Assembly (NCBI GenBank): GCA_004154925.1
Contig: QJNS01000179.1
Location: 1 to 64,000, forward strand
Source of the DNA: Monosporascus cannonballus
Taxonomy: Eukaryota; Ascomycota; Sordariomycetes; Xylariales
Length of the DNA stretch: 64,000 nucleotides
Direction: 5' to 3'
Position numbers and translations under genes: made by a program. Positions 35,277 through 47,100 of the stretch are shown piece by piece. Position 1 is the stretch's first letter, and each line of letters begins with the position of its first letter. The notes under the pieces were generated by a model that saw only the letters and a list, made by a program, of their open reading frames with translations, searched no databases and was not told the origin of the DNA.

Positions 35277-36565
35277 CTATGTCCTGCCGCCATGGATATC
35301 CGCATCGGTCCATCCGCCCTCGGGCGGCTTCTCGACATCGATCTCCTCGGTGACGGAGGAGTCGTACTCGTTCTCGTCGTCCCCGCCAGATAGCCCCGCA
35401 TCATCGTCCGCATCCGCATCCACGGCCGCGTCAATACCGCCCTCGGCCTCGGGCCCCTCCAGGCGGCAGAGCCGGTGCCAGGGGTTGCGACGGCGGCGAC
35501 GGCAGCTTCCCCGCTCGGCGTTCCACGACGTTCCGCAGGGCCTGGTGGTTCGTACAGAGAACGAACATGCGGGGCCGGTGCCGGTCCTCGACAAAGTGCT
35601 CGAGCTCCGCGCCAAGGAAAATCACGCAGCCTCCCGGCTTTTAGTCTAGCTTCAGACGCAGCTGCGGGAAGCACAGGTCCCCCTCCTGCACTCCGCCATC
35701 ACCAGTATCTAAATTAACCCTAGGTGTCGGCAATCAGCCTCGGTGAAGACAAGTTAAGTCATTTCTCACCGGTATAATCGCCCAGCGGGACCAGACTTGC
35801 GAATCCGTGGCGGTCGTGATGCTGCTCGGTGAAGAAATCAACCGCGAAGACGAACAGCGTCACCCTAGTGGGGCGCGAAACGGCCATTCCCGTGTGCGTG
35901 GGCAGGGCACTGAATGCCTCGATACAGGTCTCGTACTCTTCCGGGGCCGGATGCCTCATGAGAAAGCGGGCCACCTTGGACGATATACGAGGAGGCCAAA
36001 GTTGAAATGGGGAATCAAATCGATGGCGGGGTTAGCCACCGCCGCCCCGGATGCACCTCGCTGGAGCGGCGTGTCCGGGGTGCGATAGACAACTTTCGGG
36101 TTCTGGTGGCCTCCTTCTGCGCATGTCCCGTAATTGATGACGCATATCGGCCGCTATTCCAGCTCCTTCAGCGTTATGGCCAACTCCATGCTCAGCTCCG
36201 GTGCCGAAGAGACGCTGAAAGAGCCGTGATACCGAACAGAGAACAAGGTCTCCACTGCGGTCCAGGAGCACGAACAAGCCTTTCTCGATACGCTGGTAGA
36301 TGGCGGGGTCGCTGGCCGTGGCGTTGTGTCCGGAGATGTTGGTAGAAGTAGTCCGTCGTCAACGAGGCGTCTTCCGCCTTGATCTTGGCGAATATGGGTT
36401 GTAAACCTTCCTCGGGATTCTTTGAGATCTCCTGTAGCTTGTCCCGAGCTTGTTTGCCGTTCTCCATCCACAAGAAGCGTATGGCTTGCTCGCGCAATCC
36501 TTGTACCACTTCGTCTTCTTCTCCCCTCCCTGCGGCGTTAGCTTCTTCACTTGACAACAACCCAT
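35277..36565 (-). pseudogene. Tet/JBP-like 2OG-Fe(II) dioxygenase, broken
   Basis: Several minus-strand frames line up as one decayed gene. From the N-terminal side: REQAIRFLWMENGKQARDK to DYFYQH (36.5-36.4 kb); GLFVLLDRSGDLVLCSVSRL (about 36.27); INYGTCAEGGHQNPKVVYR (about 36.1); RVTLFVFAVDFFTEQHHD followed by ASLVPLGDYTG (35.9-35.77). A 61 bp intron follows (35709-35769), then GDLCFPQLRLKLD, KPGGCVIFLGAELEHFV, and RMFVLCTNHQ. The HHD and LEHFV histidines and the following arginine are placed as in the iron- and 2-oxoglutarate-binding site of Tet/JBP-type double-stranded beta-helix enzymes. At least two frame changes near 36.37 and 36.2, one near 35.97, and a TAA at 35641-35643 break it. The tail is acidic. 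Family call is by motif only. Confidence 0.5.
35709..35769 (-). other. Intron in the dioxygenase-like pseudogene
   Basis: 61 bp, GTGAGA...ATTTAG. It joins GDYT to a glycine-rich loop and GDLCFPQL in frame. Confidence 0.5.
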
Positions 36566-37937
36566 GGCCGGAGTCCCTCTGAGAGGGACCTTTTGGCCAT
36601 CAGATAGGTCTGGATATCTTTACCCATCGGCTCTTCTACGGCGTTCGTTTTTACTGTGGACTTTTGCCTCGGTTTCCAGGGTCCGCTGAGCTTGGTAGCA
36701 GGTGTCGGAATCTTGAACATCGACATCTCCGGACTGAGGGATGCGGACCGTTCCGGCACTTGTCTCGAATTCCACCGTCTTCTCTGACGTGTCATCGTAA
36801 CGTGACTACATTTTGTATACCCATCGAACTGGCCCCCCAAAAGGAGCCTTGATCCCCTTCTGGAAGTTTGCTAGACGATTTGGCCTTCGATTCGTCTTGG
36901 AGGACTAGCTCGGCCTCGGAGAAACTTGGGAGGCTCTGGTAACATATGCCAGTACCTATCTTTATGAAAATACCCAAGTCAATGCACACCCGAGCTCTGT
37001 GTCCATCTCGTATGTGGGAAATGCTACCCGCATATTTGAACTTCTTCTCGCATCTGTGCCCTGGGATGTGCATGACATCTTGCCTATAACGAACCAAGGT
37101 ATAATGCGGACCGGTGCCACAACGTCGCTGATATTGTTGGACTGGACGTATCGATGGTCCATATATCGATATGAAGGAGGTCGGTCGTAAATGTTGACGG
37201 GAAGGCTGGTGTCTTGATCTTCAACGGTATAATAGGTACCAATGTGCAGCCAATATTCAGAATACATTACCCAACGTAAAGCAAACCAAGGCCCCCGTAA
37301 GGTAGTGCTTTACGTTTGCAGAAAGGCTACGGCAAGCACGATTTGCAGAATATTGCGTTTCTGGAAAGCGGGGGTGACTGTTCAAGTTCTGGCAAGTAAA
37401 TATCTTGTTTAACTATGAATGTGCTTTTTCTCAAAGAAAGTAAGGCCAGAGGATTGAAGTTACAAGAAGAGGAGCTTATTCTATGTACCGAGCCGGATAG
37501 ACAACAGGCAGATATGATTCCTTAATCTACTATGTTATATAGTCCACCTGGAGATGAAGAGGATTATTACTCACGTACAGAAGAAGTGATTCCCATGCCG
37601 AAGTACAAACGGCATCATACCAGAAACAATACCGCGTCCACAGCTCGGGGCGTGTAGGTGCTGTTTGTGTAGCTAGCAAAACAGAGAAGTTGTCAGGGGG
37701 CTAAGGGAGCGTGCGCACCACTAAGGGGACGCTAAGCATTCTATGCGTCATTTCTACGCAATAGCCACGAGGTCGTTGCGGGGTAATTGCTTTATACACC
37801 CTAACAGGGATTATGGCAGTTAGTGCGATACTAGCCCCGGTTTTTTCTGACAATTCAACCCTATTGGATTAGTGGCCCCGAAGTAGATTCCCATACAAAT
37901 TAGCCTAGAAGCTACTTAACCTAACTAGTCACTTTGT
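36566..37937. other. Ordinary-composition DNA, unidentified frames
   Basis: Minus-strand frames at 36547-36840, 36792-37097 and 36962-37267 may be further decayed 5' exons of the dioxygenase-like gene or a separate gene; none is recognisable. Beyond 37270 no frame is notable. Confidence 0.45.
37273..37316. other. 11 bp perfect inverted repeat
   Basis: AACGTAAAGCA (37273-37283) and TGCTTTACGTT (37306-37316) are exact reverse complements with a 22-base spacer. A hairpin or a small transposon footprint is possible. Confidence 0.5.
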
Positions 37938-39290
37938 CATCAATAACCGCTCATATTACCGTCGTTTTCGATCACCTTTTTCAGCTTGTTCGGCACGCTT
38001 TTCGCGATATTTTTAAGCAAGGATTCGGGAACTGCCTTCCAGGTTTCATATAACGCGTATCATAGCTTTTCCAGCATCATATTGTTCGTTTCGTAATAAA
38101 GATATAACCAGTTTTTTATCTAGGATTATACGTTTTTTATGGAGTTAAAATTAAGACATTTAATAAGCTATTTTATTAAAAAGATTCCGTAGTAATTGCA
38201 AATTGTATACTTTGTAATTTAAACCTAATATACAAAAACGTTATCTTATTAAAAAATTATTATAAAATATTTATTATTTTATTATTAAATAATTAAAAGA
38301 ACAATATGGTCGATATATTTCTTTGCCATAATTCCTATATATTTCTTAACACAGATAAAATAAAATCTTTTGTATTTTTTATATATTGTCTTTTAAATTA
38401 TTTAATTATAACCTTTTACGTTCAAAAAAATCTAAATTATTAAGGTTTTCGTATTTATAAATAGGAAATTATTACTTAAAGTTATCGTTCGTATAAGCCT
38501 AAATTTCGTCGATAAAAAAAATCGATATAAACGAGTTTTTAAACCAATTTTTAAGGTTAAATTTTAATTAGATTTAACCTTTTACGAAACGTTTATAAGT
38601 TTTTTTATTAGGCCGTTAATTTTAATTAACGGCGGCAAATGATATAGCTTTAATTAAACAATTTTATCGGGAAATTAATTCCGTTTTTGTTATATCGTTT
38701 AAGGCCAGGAATATAAAATGAAAAATTGTTTTAAGCGATTTTTCGATATTAATAACTTTTATCGAAAAATTTCTTTAATTATTAAAAAAAAGAACCGCTG
38801 ATTATAATAAGATGCCTTTTATAATTATGAAGTATTAAAGATCTTAGTAACGCTAGCTATATTTAACGTTAAAAATAATCTATTTATTTTTCGAATTTTT
38901 TATATAACCAATTAATAATATTTTAAAACGTTCGAACGACGATCTTTTTATCGCGAATAAGGCGGCGGTAATAGTCCGTACGTTTTTTTTTTTCGTTTTC
39001 CGCTTGGATATTTAACGGACCTCTCTAACAGCGAACTATTGCGTAACAAATTATATACGTTTAACGCGGGCAATAGTAAAGCTTATGAGCTTAACACGAT
39101 TTTGCAAAAAAAGCTTCTGATTAGCTATTATAAGAAGGTTTAAATATAAAAAGAGATAAGAAACGAGAGCATTATAAATAATGTTTTCGTTATTATTCGT
39201 AATGGTTTTTTACTTAGATATTAAAGCTCTGATCCTATATTGGCCCTTATCGAAATAAATATATTACCCATATAAATTTATATGGAGGGT
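37938..39290 (-). mobile_element. Tc1/mariner-like transposase remnant
   Basis: The C-terminal part is readable on the minus strand from about 38160 to 37940: an N-x-x-x-IKNV segment where the family's D-L-N-P-I-E-N-(V/L)-W is expected, IKNWLYLYYETN, then ALYETWKAVPESLLKNIAKS, PNKLKKVIENDGNMSGY and stops. This is the typical end of Tc1-like transposases (W-x-x-I-P...SMP-x-R...GG-x-T-x-Y). The rest up to about 39290 is RIP-type sequence of about the right length for the remainder. Terminal inverted repeats were not identified, so both limits are approximate. Confidence 0.6.
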
Positions 39291-39605
39291 ACAAGAAAGC
39301 CACTTATGCCAATGGGCGAAGAAGGATCTAGAAAGGTGGGGCTTGTATGCCACTAACTGCAATAATTCCTGTTAGAGTGTAGGTAGTTGCTCACTCCTCT
39401 CTCAGAGAAGAAGGGCAAGTTTCAGACTGGTCCTTAACATACCCGTATTGTTCCTCTCACTCTGATCCCAAAACATTTGACAGAAGTCAACTGTAGGAAA
39501 ACGGTTGGTATACTACGTGGTTTAAACACATCGAAAATGGGGTCATGGCGGAGTCGATTACTCACTTCCCCCGTCAATGCCCTTCGCTTTAATCCCGTGC
39601 TCTTC

Positions 39606-40341
39606 CCCTGCTCAGTTCAACCGTCCCTCCAGAGGTTCGAACACGGTAGTGTCCCTTACCCACATCCTGAATTTACCCACTCCCTGAATTGGAACTTCTA
39701 ACAGGACAAAATATTAGAAATTCAATAACAAAACAAAATTAACACATAAAAACGGGATTTTAATATATGTTATAGAATAATTTGTAAAGGTTATAATAAA
39801 TTTAAATGCTATTAATAATACTTCGTATAAAAAGCAAAAATTAAAAATATATAAAAAATTAAAGATTGAAATAAAATTAAAATATTTATTTAAGCAAAAA
39901 ATATAATAAATAAAGAAATGTATAATATAACAAAAGTAAAGACTAAATATTAACGTAAAAGTATCTAAATTTACAAATATTTATAATACAGTTTTTAACA
40001 ATTTTTAATGTAATATTTATATAAATATATAAAATTAAAATAAATGTTATAAATGTTATAAATGAAAATATAAAGGTAAAAACAAATTCTTATATTATAT
40101 CGTATCCTATATTAACTATAAAAAGCCATTTTAATTCATATTTTATAAATTATATCGATATAACTTTAAAATTATTTAAATAATCATTATATTATATAAT
40201 ATATTTAAATATAAGCTAGTTACGTAAATAGGATTTTTTTTGTTTTAGTACATAAATAGAATATGCTTTAAATTAACAAATTTAAACTTTAAAAAGTTTT
40301 TAATTATTATAGTTTGTTAAATATTAACATTAAAATAAAAT

Positions 40342-40372
<31 letters not shown>

Positions 40373-41535
40373 ATAAAAGAATAAAATATATTATATATAA
40401 TTAAACATGTATTTTATACAAAAATTATATTTAGGTTCTTAATAATAGTAAAAAAGTAAATATTAAAATTAAAAATCAACGTTTTAATATAATAAATATA
40501 ATAATTTAAAAATGTTTTATCATTATAAAGAATTTTAAAGTTTTACGTATTTAACATATAAGAAATAAAGTTATACAAAATAAAACCGACTTTATGCGAA
40601 AATAATATACCTGAATTATAATAAATATTTATGTTTTCGAAAATATTATTTTTAGATGTAGAAAATAAAAAAATTAAAAAAGCATAAAAAAGTCGAATAA
40701 AACATAAAATAAAATTAAAAGGTTTTTGAAAATAAAAAAAAAATATACCGAAATAAATATTATAATAAAATAAATGTATAAGGCGCATCCTTCATATTAT
40801 GATATATTTTCATTTAATTTCAATAATAAAATTAATATTTTCAATCGAAAAATATATAATTATATAGTAACTTGTCTTAAACATAATACGTAACAAATTT
40901 ATTAATTTTATATAAAGTAATAGGGTTTTCCTTTAATGTAATTTAAGAATATTTATATTTATGTATTAAATTTAATTTGTTCTTATTTTTTAAATTAATT
41001 ATAATTAATTAAATTAAGCTTTTAAATTAGCCCGTTTGAACCTTAATTATAGCAAATATAAATAATATTTTAAGTTTAATTTCAGTTTTATTACAAATAA
41101 CGGGTTCTCAATAATTCGTTTGCAAGATATGACGTTTGTGTTGTATTTATTTATTTAGTTATAAATTTTTGAATATACGGTGTTTTGCTGGGAAATCGAT
41201 TCAGGAAGTGGGTAAATTCAGGATGTGGGTGGGGGACACTAGATGTCCATAACTTCATTTGGAGATCTACAAGCTCGTAGATGTCGCTCCTACTCGGGCC
41301 TTGTTTTGTTGTCGCCATCTCCCGCGTGATCCAATGCCTCTCAAAGTACCTAAGCAGGTCGCGGTTCCTCTTGGCGGCATAGTTCCACCTATCCCACTGC
41401 TCGTTGTAAAACCCGACGATGGAACCGTCGAGGAGGTCTCTAGTCTCCTCATAGACCGCCGTGGCCACACCCTTCAGGTAGGATTCTAGTCGGTCATAGA
41501 GCTCCCTATCCTCCACGCTATTTCGAAGATGCATG
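39606..41535 (-). pseudogene. Cullin gene fragment split by a DNA transposon
   Basis: On the minus strand, 41535-41240 encodes a cullin N-terminal repeat: LYDRLESYLKGVATAVYE, then DLLDGSIVGFYNEQWDRW, a helix with YFERHWITRE, and SDIYELVDLQMKLW. This order (LL-D...L-x-F-Y-x-x-x-W, then YL-x-RHW, then IY-x-L) is characteristic of cullins, scaffolds of ubiquitin ligases. The frame breaks off at the transposon edge (TA at 41240-41241) and resumes beyond the other edge, 39646-39606, with VFEPLEGRLN and a stop. About 99 residues in total are recognisable of a protein usually over 700 long. Its 5' side (beyond 41540) joins unrelated sequence. A broken gene copy. Confidence 0.7.
39649..41239. mobile_element. 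TA-flanked DNA transposon inserted in the cullin fragment
   Basis: A 1591 bp AT-rich element with inverted ends starting GTGTCCC and continuing ACCCACATCCTGAATTTACC. The left copy (39649-39691) and right copy (41197-41239, reversed) differ at a few positions. TA lies directly outside both ends (39647-39648 and 41240-41241), the target duplication of Tc1/mariner and pogo elements. Each end holds two tandem 17 bp units of the form ACCCAC(A/T)TCCTGAATTT, probably transposase-binding sites. The length fits one transposase of about 500 residues, but the interior is too RIP-mutated to read a catalytic motif. Confidence 0.7.
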
Positions 41536-41560
41536 GGTAGCTGGCACTCAATAGGGTTTG

Positions 41561-41583
41561 CAATGGGTACCCAATGGGTACCC
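41561..41583. repeat. Tandem CAATGGGTACC motif
   Basis: CAATGGGTACC occurs twice in direct succession and is followed by CCACGGACTACCCACGACC at the exact edge between the cullin fragment and AT-rich DNA. Repeated GGGTACCC is typical of hAT-type transposon ends, so this may be the end of another element that truncated the cullin gene. No opposite end was found. Confidence 0.4.
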
Positions 41584-42064
41584 ACGGACTACCCACGACC
41601 GTAAGTGGATAATCGTAAGTAATCTTGGTATTTTTTTTAAAAAAAATATTTACGATTACTTATTTAGAAACTAATTATCTACAGATATTTATTAAGTAAA
41701 TATTATAATAATATTAAAATATAACGAATTAAAAACTGAATTTCTTTTAAATATATATTTATTATTAAATAACTATTAATTTACGTAATAATGGTGTTAC
41801 TTTATAAATTAGATATACATTAATTGTTAAAGTTTAGAAATTATATAAATATATATTTTGAAAATAATCGAAAAGATTTTCCCGCTATATATTAATATTA
41901 TTAGAAATTTTAATTTTTTTAACAAAAATTAAACGAAAAAGACATTTTTCGAATTATTATATTATTATATTATTTTAAAATTAAATTAAGCTAGCAGAAT
42001 ATAGTAATTCAGATTTATAAAATTTACGAATATATAACAAACCTATTATATTTCTACCTAGAGG
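41584..42064. other. AT-rich DNA, no gene seen
   Basis: RIP-type sequence with an A/T palindromic stretch near 41630-41660. Nothing coding is recognisable. Confidence 0.5.
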
Positions 42065-42462
42065 TATAACGGCTAAACTAATTAACTAACTATTAAACCT
42101 AAGTCGTACGAGTTTATATTAGCAGAAGTACTATAGGAATATAAGTAATAGATATAGTAACGTAATTACGTCTCGTAATCGTAAAAGCGTCTCAGATAAT
42201 AAATTGTTGTAATAGATAATTAATAATAATAAGTATTATAAGTTAAAGCTATTTAAACTATGAAAATAACGAACGTATATGTTTTTTATAAATTAATTAA
42301 ATCTTTATTAGATTTTGATATCGTTATAAATCTAATGTTATTAAATTCGATTAGCTTTATATAGATTTACTTAGATTTTGATATTAAAAGAAATCTAAAT
42401 TACGTAATCTTTTTGCGTAGGTCCGATCGTTTTTATAGCCGATCTTGGGTTGTATTATAATA
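42065..42462 (-). repeat. 3' LTR of remnant D
   Basis: About 398 bp. It ends in TGGGTTGTATTATAATA before CGATTTCCTTTCC, the complement of a polypurine tract also found beside the related LTRs at 18919 and 44104. Confidence 0.65.
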
Positions 42463-42635
42463 CGATTTCCTTTCCTTTAGAATCTTTGCCTTTAAAGATT
42501 TTTTTTCTAGTAAATTATTAACTTTTACCATGGCAGGTCGTATTGCTAACCGTAAGCCTTGTAATTGTCCCAATTAAAAAAACTCCTAGACTTTTTGGCT
42601 GCTTATATTGTTAAAATTGATTTTGAAATTATACC

Positions 42636-42841
42636 TATAAGATAATAGACAGCTGTGAGCTGGATAAGATTATCTCCGACCAGTTGCAAAGCGTATTCCA
42701 AGAAATAAGTGTATTAGATTACTTCCATCTGGCGTTTTCCACTAGCTGCCAGATGGTGGATTTATATTAGTAAATACGTCGGTGGCTAATCGGTAACTGG
42801 TCGTCTACCAGCTTTATTTTTATAAGGGCTATATTCTTATA
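42636..42841 (-). repeat. 3' LTR of element C
   Basis: 206 bp with the conserved GACAGCTGTGAGCTGG near the left edge. Confidence 0.85.
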
Positions 42842-43718
42842 ATTATTTTCCCTTTTTAAATTATTAATTTTTAATAATATTATTATTAATTTGATATAAT
42901 ACGTTTTGTAAATCTGGTTACGTATATTTCCCGATAATTTATCGTTATGTTATATTATAAGTACTTACCGTAATAATTAATACGTATTATATTTTGTAAT
43001 AAATTGTATTTCGCTTAATGTTTTATTATAACCCGTTTTTGAACTTTACTTTATTTAATGTTTTTTCTTTTTCTTTTTACCCCTAAATTTCCATTTTTGT
43101 GGCATACGTATTCCGTTCGAACTTCCGTTTGTTTTATTTTTATTTAGCTTTTTTCGTTTATTTTACGTATAATCTTTATTCGCCATATTTTCTTTCGGAA
43201 GAAATTCCAAAAAATGGTATTTTGATATTAATAACGACTAGAATTTCCTTTAAAGCTATTTTCTTAATACCGATAATAAGATAAAAATTAGTCGTATTAC
43301 GGGCGACAATAAGCCGTAATATATTTACGTAATATAATGTTATTTCGATTATTATATGGTTTATATATAAATTTTAGGCGGCTTAAATTACGTTAGAAAT
43401 AAGTATTATTATAAAGATTTTTGCGTAATAAGTAATTATTATTAATATTATTAAGATTGTTATTTGATCTTTGTTTAAATTCTAATTATCTTTTAAAAGT
43501 ATTGCTTAAACGGTTTTTTAATTCGGTATCGATAATTAGGAGTTAATCGACGAAATCGAAAGGGTGCATATTACGAATATTTAATATAAACGTTTCGACG
43601 AAATTACAGTCGGTTGTTAATTTAACGTTTTTTACGAAGCCGAATTCGCCTTTAATATAATTATTATTAAAAAATATTATTTTTTAATATATTAAAGGTT
43701 GATTTCCGATCGTCCGTT

Positions 43719-44104
43719 TGTGACCAGCTATAAGGGTTTAACCAACTATTAAACCTTAAGTCGACGGGTTTATGTTGGCAGGAGTATCGTGAAAATCTGA
43801 GCAATAAATATAGTAATCGTATTACGTCTTTTAATACCGGAAATTCCTTATTGCAAATGATTGGTATTGATAAATATTGCAAGCTGGTGTTATTTAGGTT
43901 ATGGAAGTAATAAGCGTATATATCTTGATTTTTTTTATTATTGCTTATTTTTATTCAGCAAAGCTTTATTAAGCAATTGTTTAATATTGCTTAATCGTAT
44001 TTAGTTAAAACCCGCTGAATATTGATTACGTAACCCTGAATTACCGTAATTTCGTGATCTTGGCTGGACCGTTTGCGTAGGCCTAGTTAATTTGGGTTGT
44101 AATA
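43719..44104 (-). repeat. 3' LTR of the nested element
   Basis: 386 bp, TGTGACCAGC to GGGTTGTAATA. It is followed by CGATTTTCTTTTTTCC, the complement of a polypurine tract. Confidence 0.85.
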
Positions 44105-47100
44105 CGATTTTCTTTTTTCCTAAATTTTACCTTTAAGATTTTTCTTTTTTTTCTGGTAAACTTTTCCTTTTTAAAATGTCGGCTTGCGTTATTAAAAATC
44201 GTCGTTAAGTCTTTTTGTTTATTACGCGATGTCAAAATTTGCTTTTTATTTTTGACAATTTTAAATTTGAAATTATGCTATATTTTTTGTACTTTTTTAA
44301 AAGTTAAAAATGCGAAATAATGGAAAACGTTTCCAAATACAAGGCGTATATTAAACGTAATTATTTCTGTAATAGTAACGGCGTTTTTTTATTTTTTTAA
44401 AAGAATATTTGTGCCGAAAATAACGTTTAAAACGTAAGGAAATGTTAGCGGAAAAGCGTTTTTTGGAATTGCAAAAACGTTATTAACAAAAAATAAACGA
44501 GGTTATTGCGCGGTTAATCCGTTTTCGAAAACAAAAAGCGTTTTTTTGTTCGAAAGGTATTAAAATAGTATAACAAAAATTGTAATCGCTAAAGGAATTA
44601 AAGAAGCAGGAATATTAGAAATATGTTAACGCCGAGGCTTCCTTAGCCGTTTTAGCTTTTTTTTTAAGTTGCCCGGCGTTGCCTGGCTGCTGAATAACGT
44701 TAATTAAAACATAATTATATCCGGTGGTTCCGTTATTATTGGTAAAAGTTCTTTAATAAGTATTAGGCGTTAATAAGGTTTTTAGCGGGTTTTTAGGTAT
44801 TTTCGGAATTTGGGTGTTTTTTCCATTTTATTAGGTATTAAGTAAATTTGTTTTGTTTTTGCATATCGAAAATTTTCTTTACTTCGTATATTTATTCGTT
44901 TTTTACTTTTACATTATTTTATATCGTATGTATTTTAATTATATTTATTGTTAATTCGGATAAAGAAATATAAAAAATAAGATAAAGTTTAACTTTTAGT
45001 GGAAGTTCTAATTGGTAATCATTTTCTGAGATTTTTTTGGCGATTTTGTATGGACCGGTATATTTAAAATCGAGTTTTTTGCTAGGTCGTTTTGTTTAAA
45101 TGTTTTTTGTAACGAAAAAAACCATTTCTTTTTTTTCGAAAGTTAGTTTTTTTAACTTTTTCTGGTTATAATATTTACTTATTTGATTTTATATAAATTC
45201 CAGTTCTGTTTTTATTTCTTGATGCAGTTATCGTAATTATTTTAACGTAAAGATTATTTTAATATTAATTGGATTATTGTTACGTATTTTTTTGTAAATT
45301 TCTAAAATAAAACCAAAATTTGCGTTCGTAAATATTATTTTAATATTTTCGTAATAACTGGTATTATAAGCTAATTCTGCGATTGGCAATTTTTTAACTT
45401 AATTATTCTATTTATAATTAATATAATATCGTAAGTAAATTTTTAAGATTTAATTTATTCGTTTTATTTATTTATTTATTTAAGGTTTAAATAGGTTAAA
45501 TAACTTATAATTTAAGTCGATTTATGCCATAAGGTCTTATTAAAATTTAAATACGAATATTAATTCTTTATTTGACATAATTTTTTTTAATAATTTATAT
45601 ATGTTAAAAATATGTTTAAAAAATATATATTAATTGTTCGTGGTTTATATCCTTATGATATGGTAAGAAATAGGAAAATTTTGTGAATCGATCGACGATT
45701 ACGAAAATGCTATCGTAATATATTCTTATAGCTGGATTTTTTAACATAGAAAGTTTGGTAATAAAATTGAATATAATTAAATACTATAATCGCTTTGCGA
45801 TTAGTAATGATTGTAACTTTTCGTATGGCTTATATCGTTAAGTTTTTATTTTAGCACAAATATCGTATTGCCGTATGACTTTTTATATTGTTAATTTTAT
45901 TTTAAGAAAAGAATATATACGTTAAAGTTTTTTTAAACTTTTATAAATCCCTGGATATTCGTATAATTAATGTTCGTATATTTTTCGTACTAAACTTTTT
46001 TAATATTTTTCTGGAACTTATATTTTATTTAGTTTTTGATTTTTTTGGGAAATTATGATTATATTATTAAATTTTCTAATACATATTGCTGGGTATTACT
46101 CGAATTATCGCAATTTATCGTAAACCTAAATATATTTTTATAATAATATTAAAAATTATATTACTAATTTTAACTAATTTTTTTTCGAGGTTTAATCGCT
46201 TACTTAAAACGTTTGCTTTATTATTTTTTAATTCTTTTTTATAGATAATAACGAAGTCGAAATTCGCCAATTTTTTCGCATATTTTATTTATCGTTTTAT
46301 AAATTCCCTAATCGTAATAAATCGGGTAAAGTTTTAATAATCCATATAAACTTTAATCTGGTATAAATTTCCTTTTAAGAAATATCTAAATTCCCAAAAT
46401 ACCATAATAATAGCGATAAATTCCTTATTTAAAATACCGTAATTAAATTCGACTTTTTTTAACTTATTTAAAAAATATAATAAGGTATAATTTACCTTAA
46501 TTATTTTGTTATCCGATTATTACGTTTAATACGTAATCCAAAATATCGGTTTTTAGTTTACCGGAGCGGTTTAAATTATATATAATTAATATTAATTCGT
46601 TAATAATTATATCTTTAATTTTTTATAATGCTTTTTCCGTATTTAACGTCTATTTAAATTCTTTTTTTTGTAAAATTTATTAGGGATATAATTATTTTAT
46701 TACAGTTTCGAATAAATTTCTTGTAGTAATTGGCGAATCTAAGAAATACTTATACCTCCTTAACTATTGTTGGCGTCTGCCATTCCGTGATTACAGCGAT
46801 TTTTTTACGATTTATCTTAATATATCCTAAGGTAATAATATGTCCCAGATATTTTACTTTTTATATATAGAATTAACTTTTTTTGCATTAATAAATAACC
46901 TTACGTTTTCTAAAGTTTAAAAAACTTTATAAACGTATTTTATATATGTTTTTTCCGTTTTTAAGAAAATAAAAATGTCGTCGAAATAGCAAACGACGAA
47001 AATATCAAGATATTTTCGTAATACGTAATTAATTATTTGCTGGAAAATTGCTAATACGTTTATAAGTCCTATTAATATAACCAAATATTTAAATAATCCG

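Noticed and set aside
35150..35674. 174-residue arginine/proline-rich minus-strand frame
   Set aside because: Out-of-frame shadow of the dioxygenase-like segments, which carry the conserved motifs in the neighbouring frame.
40543..40788. 81-residue F/Y/I/N-rich minus-strand frame inside the TA-flanked element
   Set aside because: AT-rich chance frame; no transposase motif could be read in it.
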